Positions 13,801 through 23,118 of a DNA stretch of 64,000 bases are shown one piece after another (position 1 is the first letter of the stretch; every line of letters starts with the position of its first letter). The stretch lies in the NCBI GenBank assembly GCA_013076295.1, contig RQOL01000861.1, positions 4,380,235 through 4,444,234 of the forward strand, given 5' to 3'. The notes below the pieces were generated by a model. The model worked only from the letters and a program-made list of their open reading frames with translations. It was not told the origin of the DNA and ran no database searches. This DNA is from Sanderia malayensis. Its lineage: Eukaryota > Cnidaria > Scyphozoa > Semaeostomeae > Pelagiidae. Both the position numbers and the translations under genes were made by a program.

Positions 13801-14510
13801 ATTTCCTTCCATGTTAATTATAATAATTAGATCGTTCTACTGATAGAAGTATCGATATTTGACGAGCAATTTTAAGTGCTTCGTGAACGACATTCAATCT
13901 CAACCAGTAATTTCTCTTGATACGTCTCTTTAATATTTTATTATTGGCCCATTCACTGCCACCTCAAACCATGAAATGATTACGTAGAATGCGTCTTGTA
14001 AGCGTGCTTATTATTTGTACATTGCCTGTAAACAACCAACTGTTACCGGTCACCATTTGCGTTCACTCAAATACGTCTTGTTTGGCATTATGGTTTCTCA
14101 ATGAGCATTTTTGGGACAGCCTATTGGGCCGAGTTCTCGACGAATTTGGAAATTAATGAATACAATTGAGCTGTCGTTTTTCCTGCTCAAATCCAATCAA
14201 CAACTTTCCCCTTGAAGATGCACAGTGACAAGACGAAGCTCTTCGTGCAGATACATATATCCGCACATATACACAGTCATGAGGGGTGGGTTTAGCTTGA
14301 CGTAGAGGATATCTGTTTAGGAATTAGAGAGACAAGGAAAGCGGGAAAAGTGAGGAAATCATCTATTTCAACGACTTGACCTCGCTTCGTAAATGATCAT
14401 ACGTTTTCACGGTCACGTTCATAATTGAATGACTTTAATTAGTCTTTGTAATTTTTTTAATATTTATCCTTTTAGGTTTTCCTGGCGGATTTTCGTTTAC
14501 GTTTGGTTAA
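7810..14510 (+). CDS. DNAJC7: DnaJ homolog subfamily C member 7 (TPR2-type co-chaperone)
   Basis: Cytosolic HSP70/HSP90 co-chaperone with an N-terminal TPR region and a C-terminal J domain. Coding exons: 7810-7946, 8133-8202 plus 8609-8630 (one exon split by a transposon), 8969-9207, 9368-9442, 9609-9727, 9818-9887, 10130-10213, 10322-10486, 10630-10721, 10964-11037, 11447-11593, 11771-11829, 12339-12432, 13174-13248 and 14476-14510. All introns are GT-AG with consistent phases. Without the inserted element the protein is about 518 residues (the human protein is about 494). TPR motifs start at about residue 47 ([18 protein letters not shown]) and again in the exon at 10322 ([19 protein letters not shown]). 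The J domain starts at [10 protein letters not shown] (about residue 400), and its HPD motif is assembled across the 11593/11771 junction. The tail is rich in Gly and Phe and ends FSFTFG. The oddity is exon 2: the 403-bp MITE at 8203-8605 adds a frameshift and stops unless it is spliced out. The gene identity is secure; its functional state on this haplotype is not. Confidence 0.93.
8203..8605. mobile_element. Harbinger/Tourist-like MITE inside a DNAJC7 exon
   Basis: A 403-bp element bounded by a perfect 33-bp terminal inverted repeat (starts ggcgggcaacacaaatatg; the right end is its exact reverse complement). It is flanked by TTA at 8200-8202 and 8606-8608. A 3-bp TTA/TAA duplication is the hallmark of PIF/Harbinger insertion. 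Subterminal ggtcgg-type repeats lie inside each end. There is no transposase ORF, so it is non-autonomous. Removing the element plus one TTA restores the DNAJC7 reading ...[10 protein letters not shown]... in phase with the next exon, which proves insertion into an existing coding exon. Confidence 0.93.
12433..13173 (+). other. DNAJC7 intron 13, no other gene
   Basis: An intron between the exons ending at 12432 and starting at 13174. The open frames inside it have no recognisable conservation. The preceding intron carries a short tandem run of gtctaccttagt units near 12176-12220. Confidence 0.6.
13249..14475 (+). other. Last DNAJC7 intron, no other gene
   Basis: A 1.2-kb intron, the longest in the gene, before a tiny last exon of 35 nt (gly-phe tail and stop). 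I see no conserved ORF or transposon termini in it. Confidence 0.6.
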
Positions 14511-14847
14511 AGGACAATCGTATATGTTTTATCATGTTTTGTATGCAAACGCAGTCAAAATTGTCAAACGCTGGATGTAATCTCGATACTCTAAGACAAT
14601 GTCATGCAAAAAGGACCTGCTGCCTTGTGGAGCGCTTCCCTGCAATTCTTCAATACACTGCAAAGGAAATATTCATACCACCGCCTTATAAATACCATGT
14701 GCTCCTTTTGAAGGAACAGAATGCACATGGTTTTCAATGGTGATATTTAGTTACTATCTTTGAAGTGCCTCTCTACTCGTGTGGTCCTCTCATTTAGTCT
14801 ACTTTAACCCTGACAATGTTATTTTGCCAGTTGGATTAATGAATGGC

Positions 14848-14974
14848 TAGACTCACTGCATTGCGTCCCTGTGCCTCGGTTGTATTTTGTTTCTTGTGGA
14901 AAAGAAGAAAAACAAGCGAAGTTTCTAGAACTGACCGAGAAAAGAAAGCACAAGGATGCAATGTGGCGAGTCTA
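14848..14974. mobile_element. Palindromic MITE, 9-bp target duplication (copy 1)
   Basis: A 127-bp element starting tagactcactgcattgcgt and ending in a diverged inverted copy (...atgtggcgagtcta). It is flanked by an exact 9-bp direct repeat, atgaatggc, at 14839-14847 and 14975-14983. A 9-bp duplication suggests a Mutator-like (MULE) origin, but no transposase is present. The same family occurs at 52281 and 62183. Confidence 0.85.
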
Positions 14975-15216
14975 ATGAATGGCCCGAAATCCGAATCATA
15001 TCATGACAGGGTAATTCATTTGTCTCGTCATAACTATGTAATCTATAACTACTTTTTAAATTGCCTCATTACTTCGTTTGGCTAATAACTCATAATCTGT
15101 ATACTGAATAGCTAGTTTGTTTTATATATGGGAATCCTGCTGACTGCGAACATCACATTGCTCTGCTTCTTGTGTTCATTCTTTGCGCATTTAGTTTGCG
15201 ATCAACAAATCCTTAT

Positions 15217-15276
15217 AACGCAGTCTCGTTTTCATGCACAAAGTCTAACGCAGTCTCGTTTTCATGCACAAAGTCT
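15217..15276. repeat. 30-bp tandem duplication
   Basis: Two adjacent identical copies of a 30-bp unit beginning aacgcagtctcgttttcatg (15217-15246 and 15247-15276). Confidence 0.9.
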
Positions 15277-15410
15277 CGATGTGATGAAGCTTGAAAATAT
15301 TTAAAAAAAGTTCTTGTTTTCTTTACCTAGCCATCCATCCCATCTGTAGATCAATCAGCACCGCACACTTGATAATTTTGAAGAGACAATGTTGTCTACT
15401 CTGCAACGCA

Positions 15411-15567
15411 TAACACAGAAAACCCCGCATACAAGAACCTGCAAGTATTGGATATGGCCTATTGTTAAAAAACAATGGACATTGTTTTTTCTATTGTTTT
15501 CAGGAAAAATGCCCTCCTTGAGGTTTTTAATCCATTCGCTCTGATATGCGGGTTTTTCTGCATTCAT
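15411..15567. mobile_element. Mariner-like MITE, 'cccgcata' family (diverged copy)
   Basis: The inverted ends cacagaaaaccccgcatac and (reverse strand) tgcagaaaaacccgcatatc enclose an inner cctattgtt...ctattgtttt inverted pair. The same architecture is found at 34485-34633 and 41068-41219. The exact ends are approximate. Confidence 0.6.
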
Positions 15568-16746
15568 AATATAGCAATCACCCACGCATGCAGCTTTGAT
15601 TTTGACGTAATTTACTTGATAAGCTTCATGTTTACAACACTTGTGTTTGCATGCATGGTTTCAAACCAGCTGCCAGCCACAAAGATGGTGTAGTTAGTTT
15701 GTTGTATACCGCACAAAAACGATCATGCGTGTTTGACCCAGTTTAATTGCAGGGATTTTCTAAAATTGCTGAACCGAAATGCAGGTGTGCCATGCCGGTT
15801 TTCCCTTCGCAAATCATAATCACGGTTTGAACGTGTGTATAGCAAAATAGCATCGCGCATACAAAGACCAAAATGTTCCCAATAATCAAAGTACGTTATT
15901 AAGAAAAAGGCGCAGATTATGCTCTCGCCGACACATGCTCAGGACTTAACTGCACACAATACGTGATAAAAACTGCATCGTCCGTTTGCAAAACAACCTG
16001 CCTAATTACATATATCCGTGGGTATTGCTTGTCGATAAAGAAAGCCATCTTCTGCAGGTTTTATTGATGTGGTATGAGATGAGATGATGCCTGATGTCAT
16101 AATAAATGTTCATAAATGTCCATTGTGTCCCATGTGCAATTTGTATTACCAGGCGCATATTATACGTACAGTGACGTAAGTACTCTTTGTCTCTTAAGCC
16201 TAGTATCCATATAGTCGTTGAGGGTCGTTGGCAGTCTTTATGAGTCGCTGAAAATTAGGATCAGCGATGTGTATCCATATAGTCGTTGAGGGTCGTTGAG
16301 GGTCTTTGAGGGTCGTTGGCAGTCTTTCGCAGTCGTCGAGAGAATGTGATAAGAAAGCGCGCACAATAACAAAGTGACGCCAAATTTGTACGTTTGAAAC
16401 ATGACAGAGGCACACACGGAATTTTTGTTGCTGTTTTTCGCAAATATCATGTGTGTAAAAAGACCGAATACTTCTGCCATAAATTCGGACAAACCTAAGG
16501 CTCCAAAATTGCTATTTTGTAGCGAGTCAAACATCTCGAAATACCCCCACGTGGCCTTTGGCATCTTTACTTTGGCAAGAAAACATATCATATTACCATA
16601 AATCAAAGGATTCTCAGTCGTTTTATAGGTGTTGACGGTCGTTGAGGGTCGCTGAGATAAGCCTAGTATCCATATAGTGGCTATCTGTAAAAGGGGGAAC
16701 GGGGAATCAGGGAACGGGGAACGGGGAATGGAGAAAAGGGGGAATA

Positions 16747-16774
16747 TGACGTCACACGATGTCGTATGACGTCA
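16747..16774. promoter_or_regulatory. Paired CRE-like TGACGTCA sites (left TIR)
   Basis: Two perfect 8-bp palindromes tgacgtca at 16747-16754 and 16767-16774, 20 bp apart, inside a larger imperfect palindrome. TGACGTCA is the consensus site of CREB/ATF bZIP factors. The same pair is present in the right arm near 18654-18681. They are probably transposon promoter or transposase-binding sequence; a regulatory role is inference. Confidence 0.5.
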
Positions 16775-17198
16775 CATTCCCCCTTTTTCAAATCTGTAAA
16801 AGGGGGAATCTGTAAAAGGGGGAATCTGTAAAAGGGGGAATCTGTAAAGGGGGAATCTGTAAAAGGGGAATCTGTAAAAGGGGGAATAGTTTGCAATTAA
16901 CTCAAAAATGACGCACGAAGTTAGAAAAAATTCTCAAACATTTCTCAATTCTCAATTCTCTCCTTGCTCATTCTCACAATAACTTCTACTTGGACAGACC
17001 TGAACTTTTCTACAGCTTCAACTTCACACCAACTACAATCAACATGGCTTCTCCTTCCTCTCCAACAGAGCAAAAGATCTCGTGAACGTAAGTCCACATT
17101 CTATCATGTATTTATATCCTGTCTCTGCTTTTATCTGCCTTTATTACTGTTACACAAACACTCGACTTTAACAGTCACATATACTTATACATATACAT

Positions 17199-17804
17199 AT
17201 GCGTATTTCAGTCTCTGACATCTGTGATACTGAGCGTTCATCTCAGGATGATATTTTCGCCTCACAAACTCGATTTCGTACTCCTGACGAACAAGAGCAT
17301 GAAGTACATGACGATATTGATGCTCTACTGCAAGGCGAGCAATTAGAATCAACTACACCGACGGAAAGAAACCTCACACCTGCCCAGAAAAATCTCATCA
17401 AAGACCTTGCCAAACACAAAGTCACAATTCTCAAGCACCAAGGCATGGCCAATCACTTCAGACACCTCTCACAATCTGGCACCATTTTTCCAGATTATAC
17501 TCAGCCTGCTCTTCACTTGCGTGACTATAAAATTTTCTCCTCGGACTCTAAATGGAGACTCAACACTATTACTAAAACATTTCAACGATCTGTATTGGAG
17601 CTCCTTTCTGCTCACCACGATGAAGTGGCCGCTAACACAAAATTATTAGTGGACTCTCGCAATGATTCTATAACTAGCATGTATGATAAACATACTTGTG
17701 ATTTTTTGAACAACTTAGCCCGTGATTATTCAAATGATCTTTACTCTACTAATTTAGCTTATCGAAAACCTACCGGACGAAGCAATAAGCGTCCTCGTCA
17801 ATAA
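17199..17804 (+). CDS. Orphan 201-residue protein of the TIR element
   Basis: An ATG-started uninterrupted ORF of 201 codons, centred between the two inverted repeats. It is hydrophilic: an acidic N-terminal third (DEQEHEVHDDIDALLQ), a middle with helical character (LTPAQKNLIKDLAKHKVTIL), aromatic and His residues, and a basic nuclear-localisation-like C-terminus (GRSNKRPRQ). An acceptor-like tatttcag lies 9 bases after the ATG. A donor-like gaac|gtaagt at about 17091 would join an upstream open frame in phase, so the true 5' end may be a spliced exon. No signal peptide or membrane segment. I do not recognise the family. It could be a DNA-binding or accessory protein, or a domesticated capsid-like protein. 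Confidence 0.55.
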   Translation: MRISVSDICDTERSSQDDIFASQTRFRTPDEQEHEVHDDIDALLQGEQLESTTPTERNLTPAQKNLIKDLAKHKVTILKHQGMANHFRHLSQSGTIFPDYTQPALHLRDYKIFSSDSKWRLNTITKTFQRSVLELLSAHHDEVAANTKLLVDSRNDSITSMYDKHTCDFLNNLARDYSNDLYSTNLAYRKPTGRSNKRPRQ

Positions 17805-18420
17805 TCATTACATTTTCTTGAAAATCCGTTGCATTCATTATCTTGTGCGATGGTGCCCTTCGGGGTGCTGGGGGGTCTGTGATCATAAAAGCGTACTGTC
17901 ATTAAACCCCCGAAACGCTGATCCAGGTTGATAGCTGACGATTCGCACACACAACTTTTTTCTTTACCATACTGATCCTCAAATCAACCCAATCTCTCTT
18001 TGACCTTACTCGGTTTTCTTCTACACCCCATTTGTATTCAATCATTTCTGATGGTTATCATAACTGAAATATTTATCTTTGCCGTATTCTACCACTACTT
18101 GCGTCCCTTACATTTACTATCTCCATCACGGGACTTATGATGATTATGATGATAATGACACTTACTAGACATCGCCACCACCTCTATATCGCTGATGTAT
18201 ATTGTTGCCTATTGTCCTGCATTGCTGCGACTACCCTGTACATTATTTCTTATTTACAAATGTTATCATTTTTACCTTTTATTTACCTTATATCATTTAA
18301 AAATACACAGTTTAAGGGATAAGAACGTATGACTTAATATACGACAAAAGCACTGTACAAATAAATTATAAAGCCACATGAATAGTGCGTCATTTTTGAG
18401 TTAATTGCAAACTATTCCCC

Positions 18421-18640
18421 CTTTTACAGATTCCCCTTTTTACAGATTCCCCCTTTTACAGATTCCCCCTTTTACAGATTCCCCCTTTTACAGATTCCCC
18501 CTTTTACAGATTCCCCCTTTTACAGATTCCCCCTTTTACAGATTCCCCCTTTTACAGATTCCCCCTTTTACAGATTCCCCCTTTTACAGATTCCCCCTTT
18601 TACAGATTCCCCCTTTTACAGATTCCCCTTTTACAGATTT
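18421..18640. repeat. 16-bp minisatellite in right TIR
   Basis: About 14 tandem copies of cccccttttacagatt with occasional loss of one c or one t. The left arm has about 6 copies in reverse orientation (16790-16890). Confidence 0.93.
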
Positions 18641-19720
18641 GAAAAAGGGGAATGTGACGTCATACGACATCGTGTGACGTCATATTCCCCCTTTTCTCCA
18701 TTCCCCGTTCCCCGTTCCCTGATTCCCCGTTCCCCCTTTTACAGATAGCCTCCATATAGTCGTTGAGGGTCGTTGAGGGTCTTTGGCAGTCTTTGGGAGT
18801 CGCTGAAAAGATTAACAATCACGCAGAGACCTGTCAAAAATTGATTTTAATCCTTCCAGCGACCCAAAACGACTGGGTCTTTGAGGGTCGTCGAGATAGA
18901 AAAGTTTCTATCTCAGCGACCCTCAACGACCGTCAACACCTATTAAACGACTGAGAATCCTTTGATTTATGGTAATATGATATGTTTCCTTGCCAAAGTA
19001 CAAATGCCAAATGCCACGTGGGGATATTTCGAGATATTTGACTCTCTAAAAATAGCAATTTTGGAGCCTTAATTTTGTCTAAATTTATGGCAGAAGTATT
19101 CGGTCTTCTTACACACATGATATTTGCGAAAAACAACAACAAAAATTCCGTGTGTGCCTCTGCCATGTTTCAAACGTATAAATTTGGCGCCACTTTGTTA
19201 TTGTGCGCGCTTTCTTATCACATTCTCTCGACGACTGCGAAAGACTGCCAACGACCCTCAAAGACCCTCAACGACTATATGGATACACATCGCTGATCCT
19301 AATTTTCAGCGACTCATAAAGACTGCCAACGACCCTCAACGACCCTCAACGACTATATGGATACTAGGCTATAGAAACTTTTCTATCTCGACGACCCTCA
19401 AAGACCCAGTCGTTTTGGGTCGCTGGAAGGATTAAAATCAATTTTTGACAGGTCTCTGCGTGATCGTTAATCTTTTCAGCGACTCCCAAAGACTGCCAAA
19501 GACCCTCAACGACCCTCAACGACTATATGGATACTAGGCTTTAGAAAGAATCAGCCCCCGCCGCAAGTTGGCAGGGCAATTTTCTGCTGCACAGGGAGAA
19601 GCAAAACAACACGCATGGAATCAAGGTTGTTTATCAAGGAGATCAGGTCACCTTGTCATTCATTGTTGTTGTTTTCTAAATTTCCTTGTGTTCGCTTTCC
19701 GTAATTCCATTTCTGAACAT

Positions 19721-19775
19721 CCAATCAAACGGCTCGATGTGAAAGACTGTCCTTTAACCTGCCAACGCAGCCAAT
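19721..19775 (+). promoter_or_regulatory. Two CCAAT boxes upstream of CBM21 gene 1
   Basis: ccaatca occurs at 19721 and again at 19771, 50 bp apart and 214-264 bp before the proposed start at 19985. Paired CCAAT boxes at this distance fit an NF-Y-type promoter. No TATA box was identified. Inferred from sequence only. Confidence 0.4.
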
Positions 19776-19984
19776 CAGATGCGAGTGTGAGATGTCGTGC
19801 CAAGAGGCACGTCGTTCACAACAGACACATCAACAAATATCTACGTGCTTGCTAACCTCACCGTTCACAATAAACCAGACAAGAGTCGGGATTGATCTCA
19901 GATCAGCTTGCGAGAAAGCGAAAAGAGTTTAGCAAACTATTGCCTCGAAAAAACAAAGCTGAAAACTATTGCCTTGTCCAAGGT

Positions 19985-20746
19985 ATGAGGCTATTGCCAG
20001 TAGCTGAAAAACTACGTAATTGTTCATCTGTTGAGGATGGTATTCCTGCTGTTGATCGACTTGATTACAAACTATATCCAGCAGAACGAAAAGCTATTCT
20101 TGTCAGACGGAGCAGATCTTTAAATGGCTCGGTGGAAGACTCTATCAGGAGGGACACTGATTACGAAGACAAGGCCTTGCCTACTAGTCCAAAACGGGTT
20201 ACCTTCGCTGATGCCAATGGACAAAGTCTTGTCGAAATCAAGAAGTTCGTAGTTAGTGATCTAACGAGTTATTTTCCTAAACCAGAAATACTCAGACCGA
20301 GAAGCCATTCGGCACCCACCATGCTGAAATATTTTGATCCGGAAACCAGCTTTGGAACATTGAACTTGCCATGTTTTTCACTAAAGTCATGCTTCCATCT
20401 CCCTTCTCACAGAGAGGTAGAAGAGCGAGTAGAAAGGGACAACGTTTCTTTGGAAAACATGACAACAGATGCAAGAAAAATAAGGATCGTATGCAAAGTG
20501 AAGAATATTTCTTATCACAAGACCGTATCAATTCGGTTCACGTTTGATAAATGGACTTCATTCACAGAGGCAATCGCGGAACATGCAAGCCACTCTTGGG
20601 ATGGAAGAACTGATCAATTTCAGATAGAAATTAATGTCCCAAAAAGGGCTAATAATGTCGCTTTTGCGATCAGGTACCAGACAGATTCATCAGAGTTTTG
20701 GGACAATAACAATGGTGAGAACTATATTGTTCAAAGCTCCACCTAA
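19985..20746 (+). CDS. PP1 glycogen-targeting regulatory subunit (PPP1R3 family)
   Basis: A single-exon gene of 253 residues. The family brings protein phosphatase 1 to glycogen, where it activates glycogen synthase and inactivates phosphorylase. The PP1-docking RVxF motif is seen as KRVTFAD (R71-F74), followed by the usual GQSLVEIKKF context. A CBM21 carbohydrate-binding domain fills residues about 160-250: VKNISYHKTVSIRFTFDKW...YQTDSSEFWDNNNGENY. The frame is open upstream to a TAA at 19871, but the first ATG is at 19985 with G at -3, so that start is preferred. Length and order match PPP1R3B/C/D rather than the longer R3A. It is the only one of the three CBM21 genes here with a clear RVxF. 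A 22-bp tandem duplication (ggttatattctgtctgttga) follows the stop. Confidence 0.9.
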   Translation: MRLLPVAEKLRNCSSVEDGIPAVDRLDYKLYPAERKAILVRRSRSLNGSVEDSIRRDTDYEDKALPTSPKRVTFADANGQSLVEIKKFVVSDLTSYFPKPEILRPRSHSAPTMLKYFDPETSFGTLNLPCFSLKSCFHLPSHREVEERVERDNVSLENMTTDARKIRIVCKVKNISYHKTVSIRFTFDKWTSFTEAIAEHASHSWDGRTDQFQIEINVPKRANNVAFAIRYQTDSSEFWDNNNGENYIVQSST

Positions 20747-22419
20747 GATGGTTATATTCTGTCTGTTGACTTGGTTATATTCTGTCTGTTGAACAGCAAT
20801 GCAAACCAGCGCTGGACAAGACATGTTACTTGTCTTGACACTCCTTTATTAATGCCAACTGTTACAATACAACGATTACATAGTTGCTTTGCTGCATTCA
20901 GGGAATCGGAAAATGAAAGTTCATTTTCATGCTGCTTTTATTATTATCACTGCAGTTGTTATTGTCACTCCCATTCCGCGGTCCAAATGTCGTCAATCAC
21001 AGCAACGACTATAAATAGACGACGTCAAATAGCTTTGCATTTGTAAACATGATTGCTTTTTTTGCTGTGCAAGCTAAATTTGAGCTGGGAATTTCGTATT
21101 TACCTTAATAATACTTACAAAAGTGGCTAAATGCAGTATAATTCAAATTCAGTCCAATGTAAGTACACGTTAAGAAGCGATTATAAGAGCTAAGTATTAC
21201 AAAGAACTGGATAGATCAAGCTCCTAACATTATAAGCTCAAGTGAGCAGTCTTAAATTTGGAAATGCAGAAATTTGATTCCATATTTATGCTTATTTATG
21301 GAAAGGATTGGGATTAAATTTTCATTTCCCGATGACAATCTGATTTTGAAAGAATTTGACAAATGTTGTGGTAGTAGGCCACGTCTGGTCTTTTTCGCAA
21401 TTTGTCCAGTGGCACACGAATGCGCAGAAGTATTAATTAAACAAAGATCAATGCTTTTGCGCATCTTCGAATAAAATTCGGGGGACACAAATATAAAGTA
21501 TGTTAAATACGTTTGCTACGGAAAAAACACGTCGCCTAGAGTGACAGGTTCATGTTTTGTTTTTCGTGAAGTGTAAATTTTTATTTTTATTTTAAATATA
21601 ATTTTGAACTCAGAATTGACTGCCTTGCTATAAGTTTTAGTTTGCAGTGTTTTGCGTACGTAATTGTGAATTGCTTGCTCAGAAAATTTTCTTTAGCTTA
21701 AAGCTCATATTTTGAAATTTTTTTCTAAACTTTTGAGAATATCATTGGAATGCTTGACTGTAAATAGGCTTTGCAATATCAATGAAATATTAATAAACCA
21801 CCAACGTATTTTTATTAGTTTTGTTTCCTGCTGAGAAACTGCACGATGTCTGGGCGTGTTAGTTTACTTCGTGGATTCAAAATAGCCCGGTTAATGATAC
21901 AGTTGAACAACAAGGAGGCATTTCTGAGAATCTTGAAACTTGTGCGAACTAGGAAGCAGCTAAAACAGCACCGAGGTTTTCTTTTCCCATTATTTTATCT
22001 CAAGTTCCTCAGGTTGTTAAATTTGTGTGTTCTTTCTCGGCCATTGAAATATTTTTCTTCAAGTATAAAAACCCTCTGTCTTTCGCTTTATCTTCATGAA
22101 AATGTGTATATTTTTATGAAGCTTGCTTGGGTGTTTGACACCATGGGGTGAATAGTCTTTCTATATTGACTATGGACACACAGTGGAGACTTGAACGCTT
22201 AGCTTAATGGCGGTAAAACTTGGAATAAATTGCTCAATTAAGGCATAATTGACAGTATTCATATTTGGCCCGAAGACCGAGTTTACTTTGTCATATGTTG
22301 CTGCTACTGCGATTATTGATTGACTTCCACAAGGTCATCGGTCAAAGCTCACAGCACAAAGGAGATAACTTCCTTACACGTGATCACTTTAGACATAGTG
22401 ATCCCTTTAGGCACAGCCA
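20747..22419. other. Intergenic, no confident gene
   Basis: AT-rich. An ATG ORF of 101 codons at 21846-22151 (+) has a Lys/Arg/Leu-rich start (RGFKIARLMIQLNNKEAF) and no recognised family. It could be a small gene or a chance ORF. Nothing else is supportable. Confidence 0.4.
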
Positions 22420-22569
22420 TCATGCTGTCTTTGCCTGGAGATTTTTGGGCGCTGTTTCTTCGATTGTTTTGCAGAAGCTTTTAATAAACAGACAAATAAC
22501 GCCAGCAATGACAACAAACAAAACAGCCAAGCCGAAAGATATGGAAAGTTCTGATTTATAATTTAGCAT
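22420..22569 (-). CDS. Candidate 49-residue single-pass membrane micropeptide
   Basis: An ATG at 22569 opens a 49-codon ORF with one strong hydrophobic segment (LAVLFVVIAGVICLFI) followed by a charged, Cys-containing tail (KSFCKTIEE). The layout (short polar N-terminus, one membrane helix, positive residues just inside) is that of small integral membrane proteins. The open frame extends upstream to 22659 through a tagcat microsatellite, so the downstream ATG is preferred. No named SMIM or sarcolipin-type family is recognised. Confidence 0.35.
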   Translation of the reverse strand: MLNYKSELSISFGLAVLFVVIAGVICLFIKSFCKTIEETAPKNLQAKTA

Positions 22570-23118
22570 CGATTTCGGAAATTCTCGCCTTTGATATGTT
22601 AGCATAGCATAGCATAGCATGTCGGAGCTGCTCCGCAAAACAATATTTTGAAAGCACACGTGAGTCTCTATTCATGGAAATTGAATTGCAGTTGTTTATC
22701 ATTTTGAAGTTAGCACTCATTTGTAATAGGTATCGGTCGTAAACAATGCATTGATCCATGTAATGAGCTTGTCAATATTTGATTACCATTCTTGTTCTTA
22801 AAAAGCAGCCGTTGCAGACTATTCAAATCACAACAATACAAGACAACACATTTTCGTTAAAGTTGTTGGAGGGCCTAAATTCCAACAATTCTCGGGTGGA
22901 GTTTTCATATCTCGCTCAGTCCGCCTGTCTACAACGTCGTGCACATCTGCGGCTGAAAAGTGAAGTTTCATGAACGCTGAAAGTTGATTTGTTCCGGGAT
23001 CGAAGATAATCTTGTTTGAATCGAAGAGCTCATCTGGATCATAGACAGACAGCTGTTAATAACCACGTTGGTAGCAATTTAGTTGTCACTAGTTTGGTCT
23101 GAAAGCAAGCAAACAAAC

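Larger units (their letters stand above)
14984..16195. other. Intergenic, repeats only
   Basis: Apart from the tandem duplication and the mariner-like MITE listed separately, I see no coding exon or RNA gene. The short ORFs here lack any recognisable family signature. Confidence 0.5.
16679..18750. mobile_element. 2.07-kb TIR element carrying an orphan ORF
   Basis: The long terminal inverted repeats run 16679-16917 (left, about 239 bp) and 18385-18750 (right, about 366 bp). They start ggctatctgtaaaaggggga and share an inner segment (gtgcgtcatttttgagttaa in the right arm). The flanks show a 10-bp direct repeat, tccatatagt, immediately outside both ends. This marks clean insertion into the surrounding foldback repeat. 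Each arm contains a 16-bp minisatellite (cccccttttacagatt): about 6 copies left and 14 right. The interior encodes one 201-residue ORF. No DDE transposase, integrase or reverse transcriptase motif is visible, so mobility probably depends on proteins supplied in trans. Confidence 0.85.
16196..19545. mobile_element. Nested foldback repeat complex
   Basis: Arm L (about 16198-16670) is the inverted copy of arm L' (about 18903-19370). A second arm, Y (starts about 16662, interrupted, resumes 18751-18915), is the inverted copy of Y' (about 19366-19543). The order is L-Y-L'-Y'. All arms carry variants of the cctagtatccatatagt terminus and many short repeats of cgttgagggtcgttgaggg. Similar ORFs in the arms (16401-16601 + and 18933-19166 -) are mirror images of one repeat, not separate genes. 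A different element (16679-18750) is inserted in Y. This is typical of foldback-type DNA transposons, but the superfamily is not resolved. Confidence 0.85.

Noticed and set aside
16238..16606. Open frames of 60-122 codons on both strands in the foldback arms
   Set aside because: They are translations of inverted repeats. The same frames recur in mirror orientation at 18933-19296 and carry cgaccctcaa repeat peptides.
16681..18677. Repetitive peptides (PFTDSPFYR-type) in the TIR minisatellites
   Set aside because: They arise from the 16-bp tandem repeat in all frames; there is no start context or gene structure.
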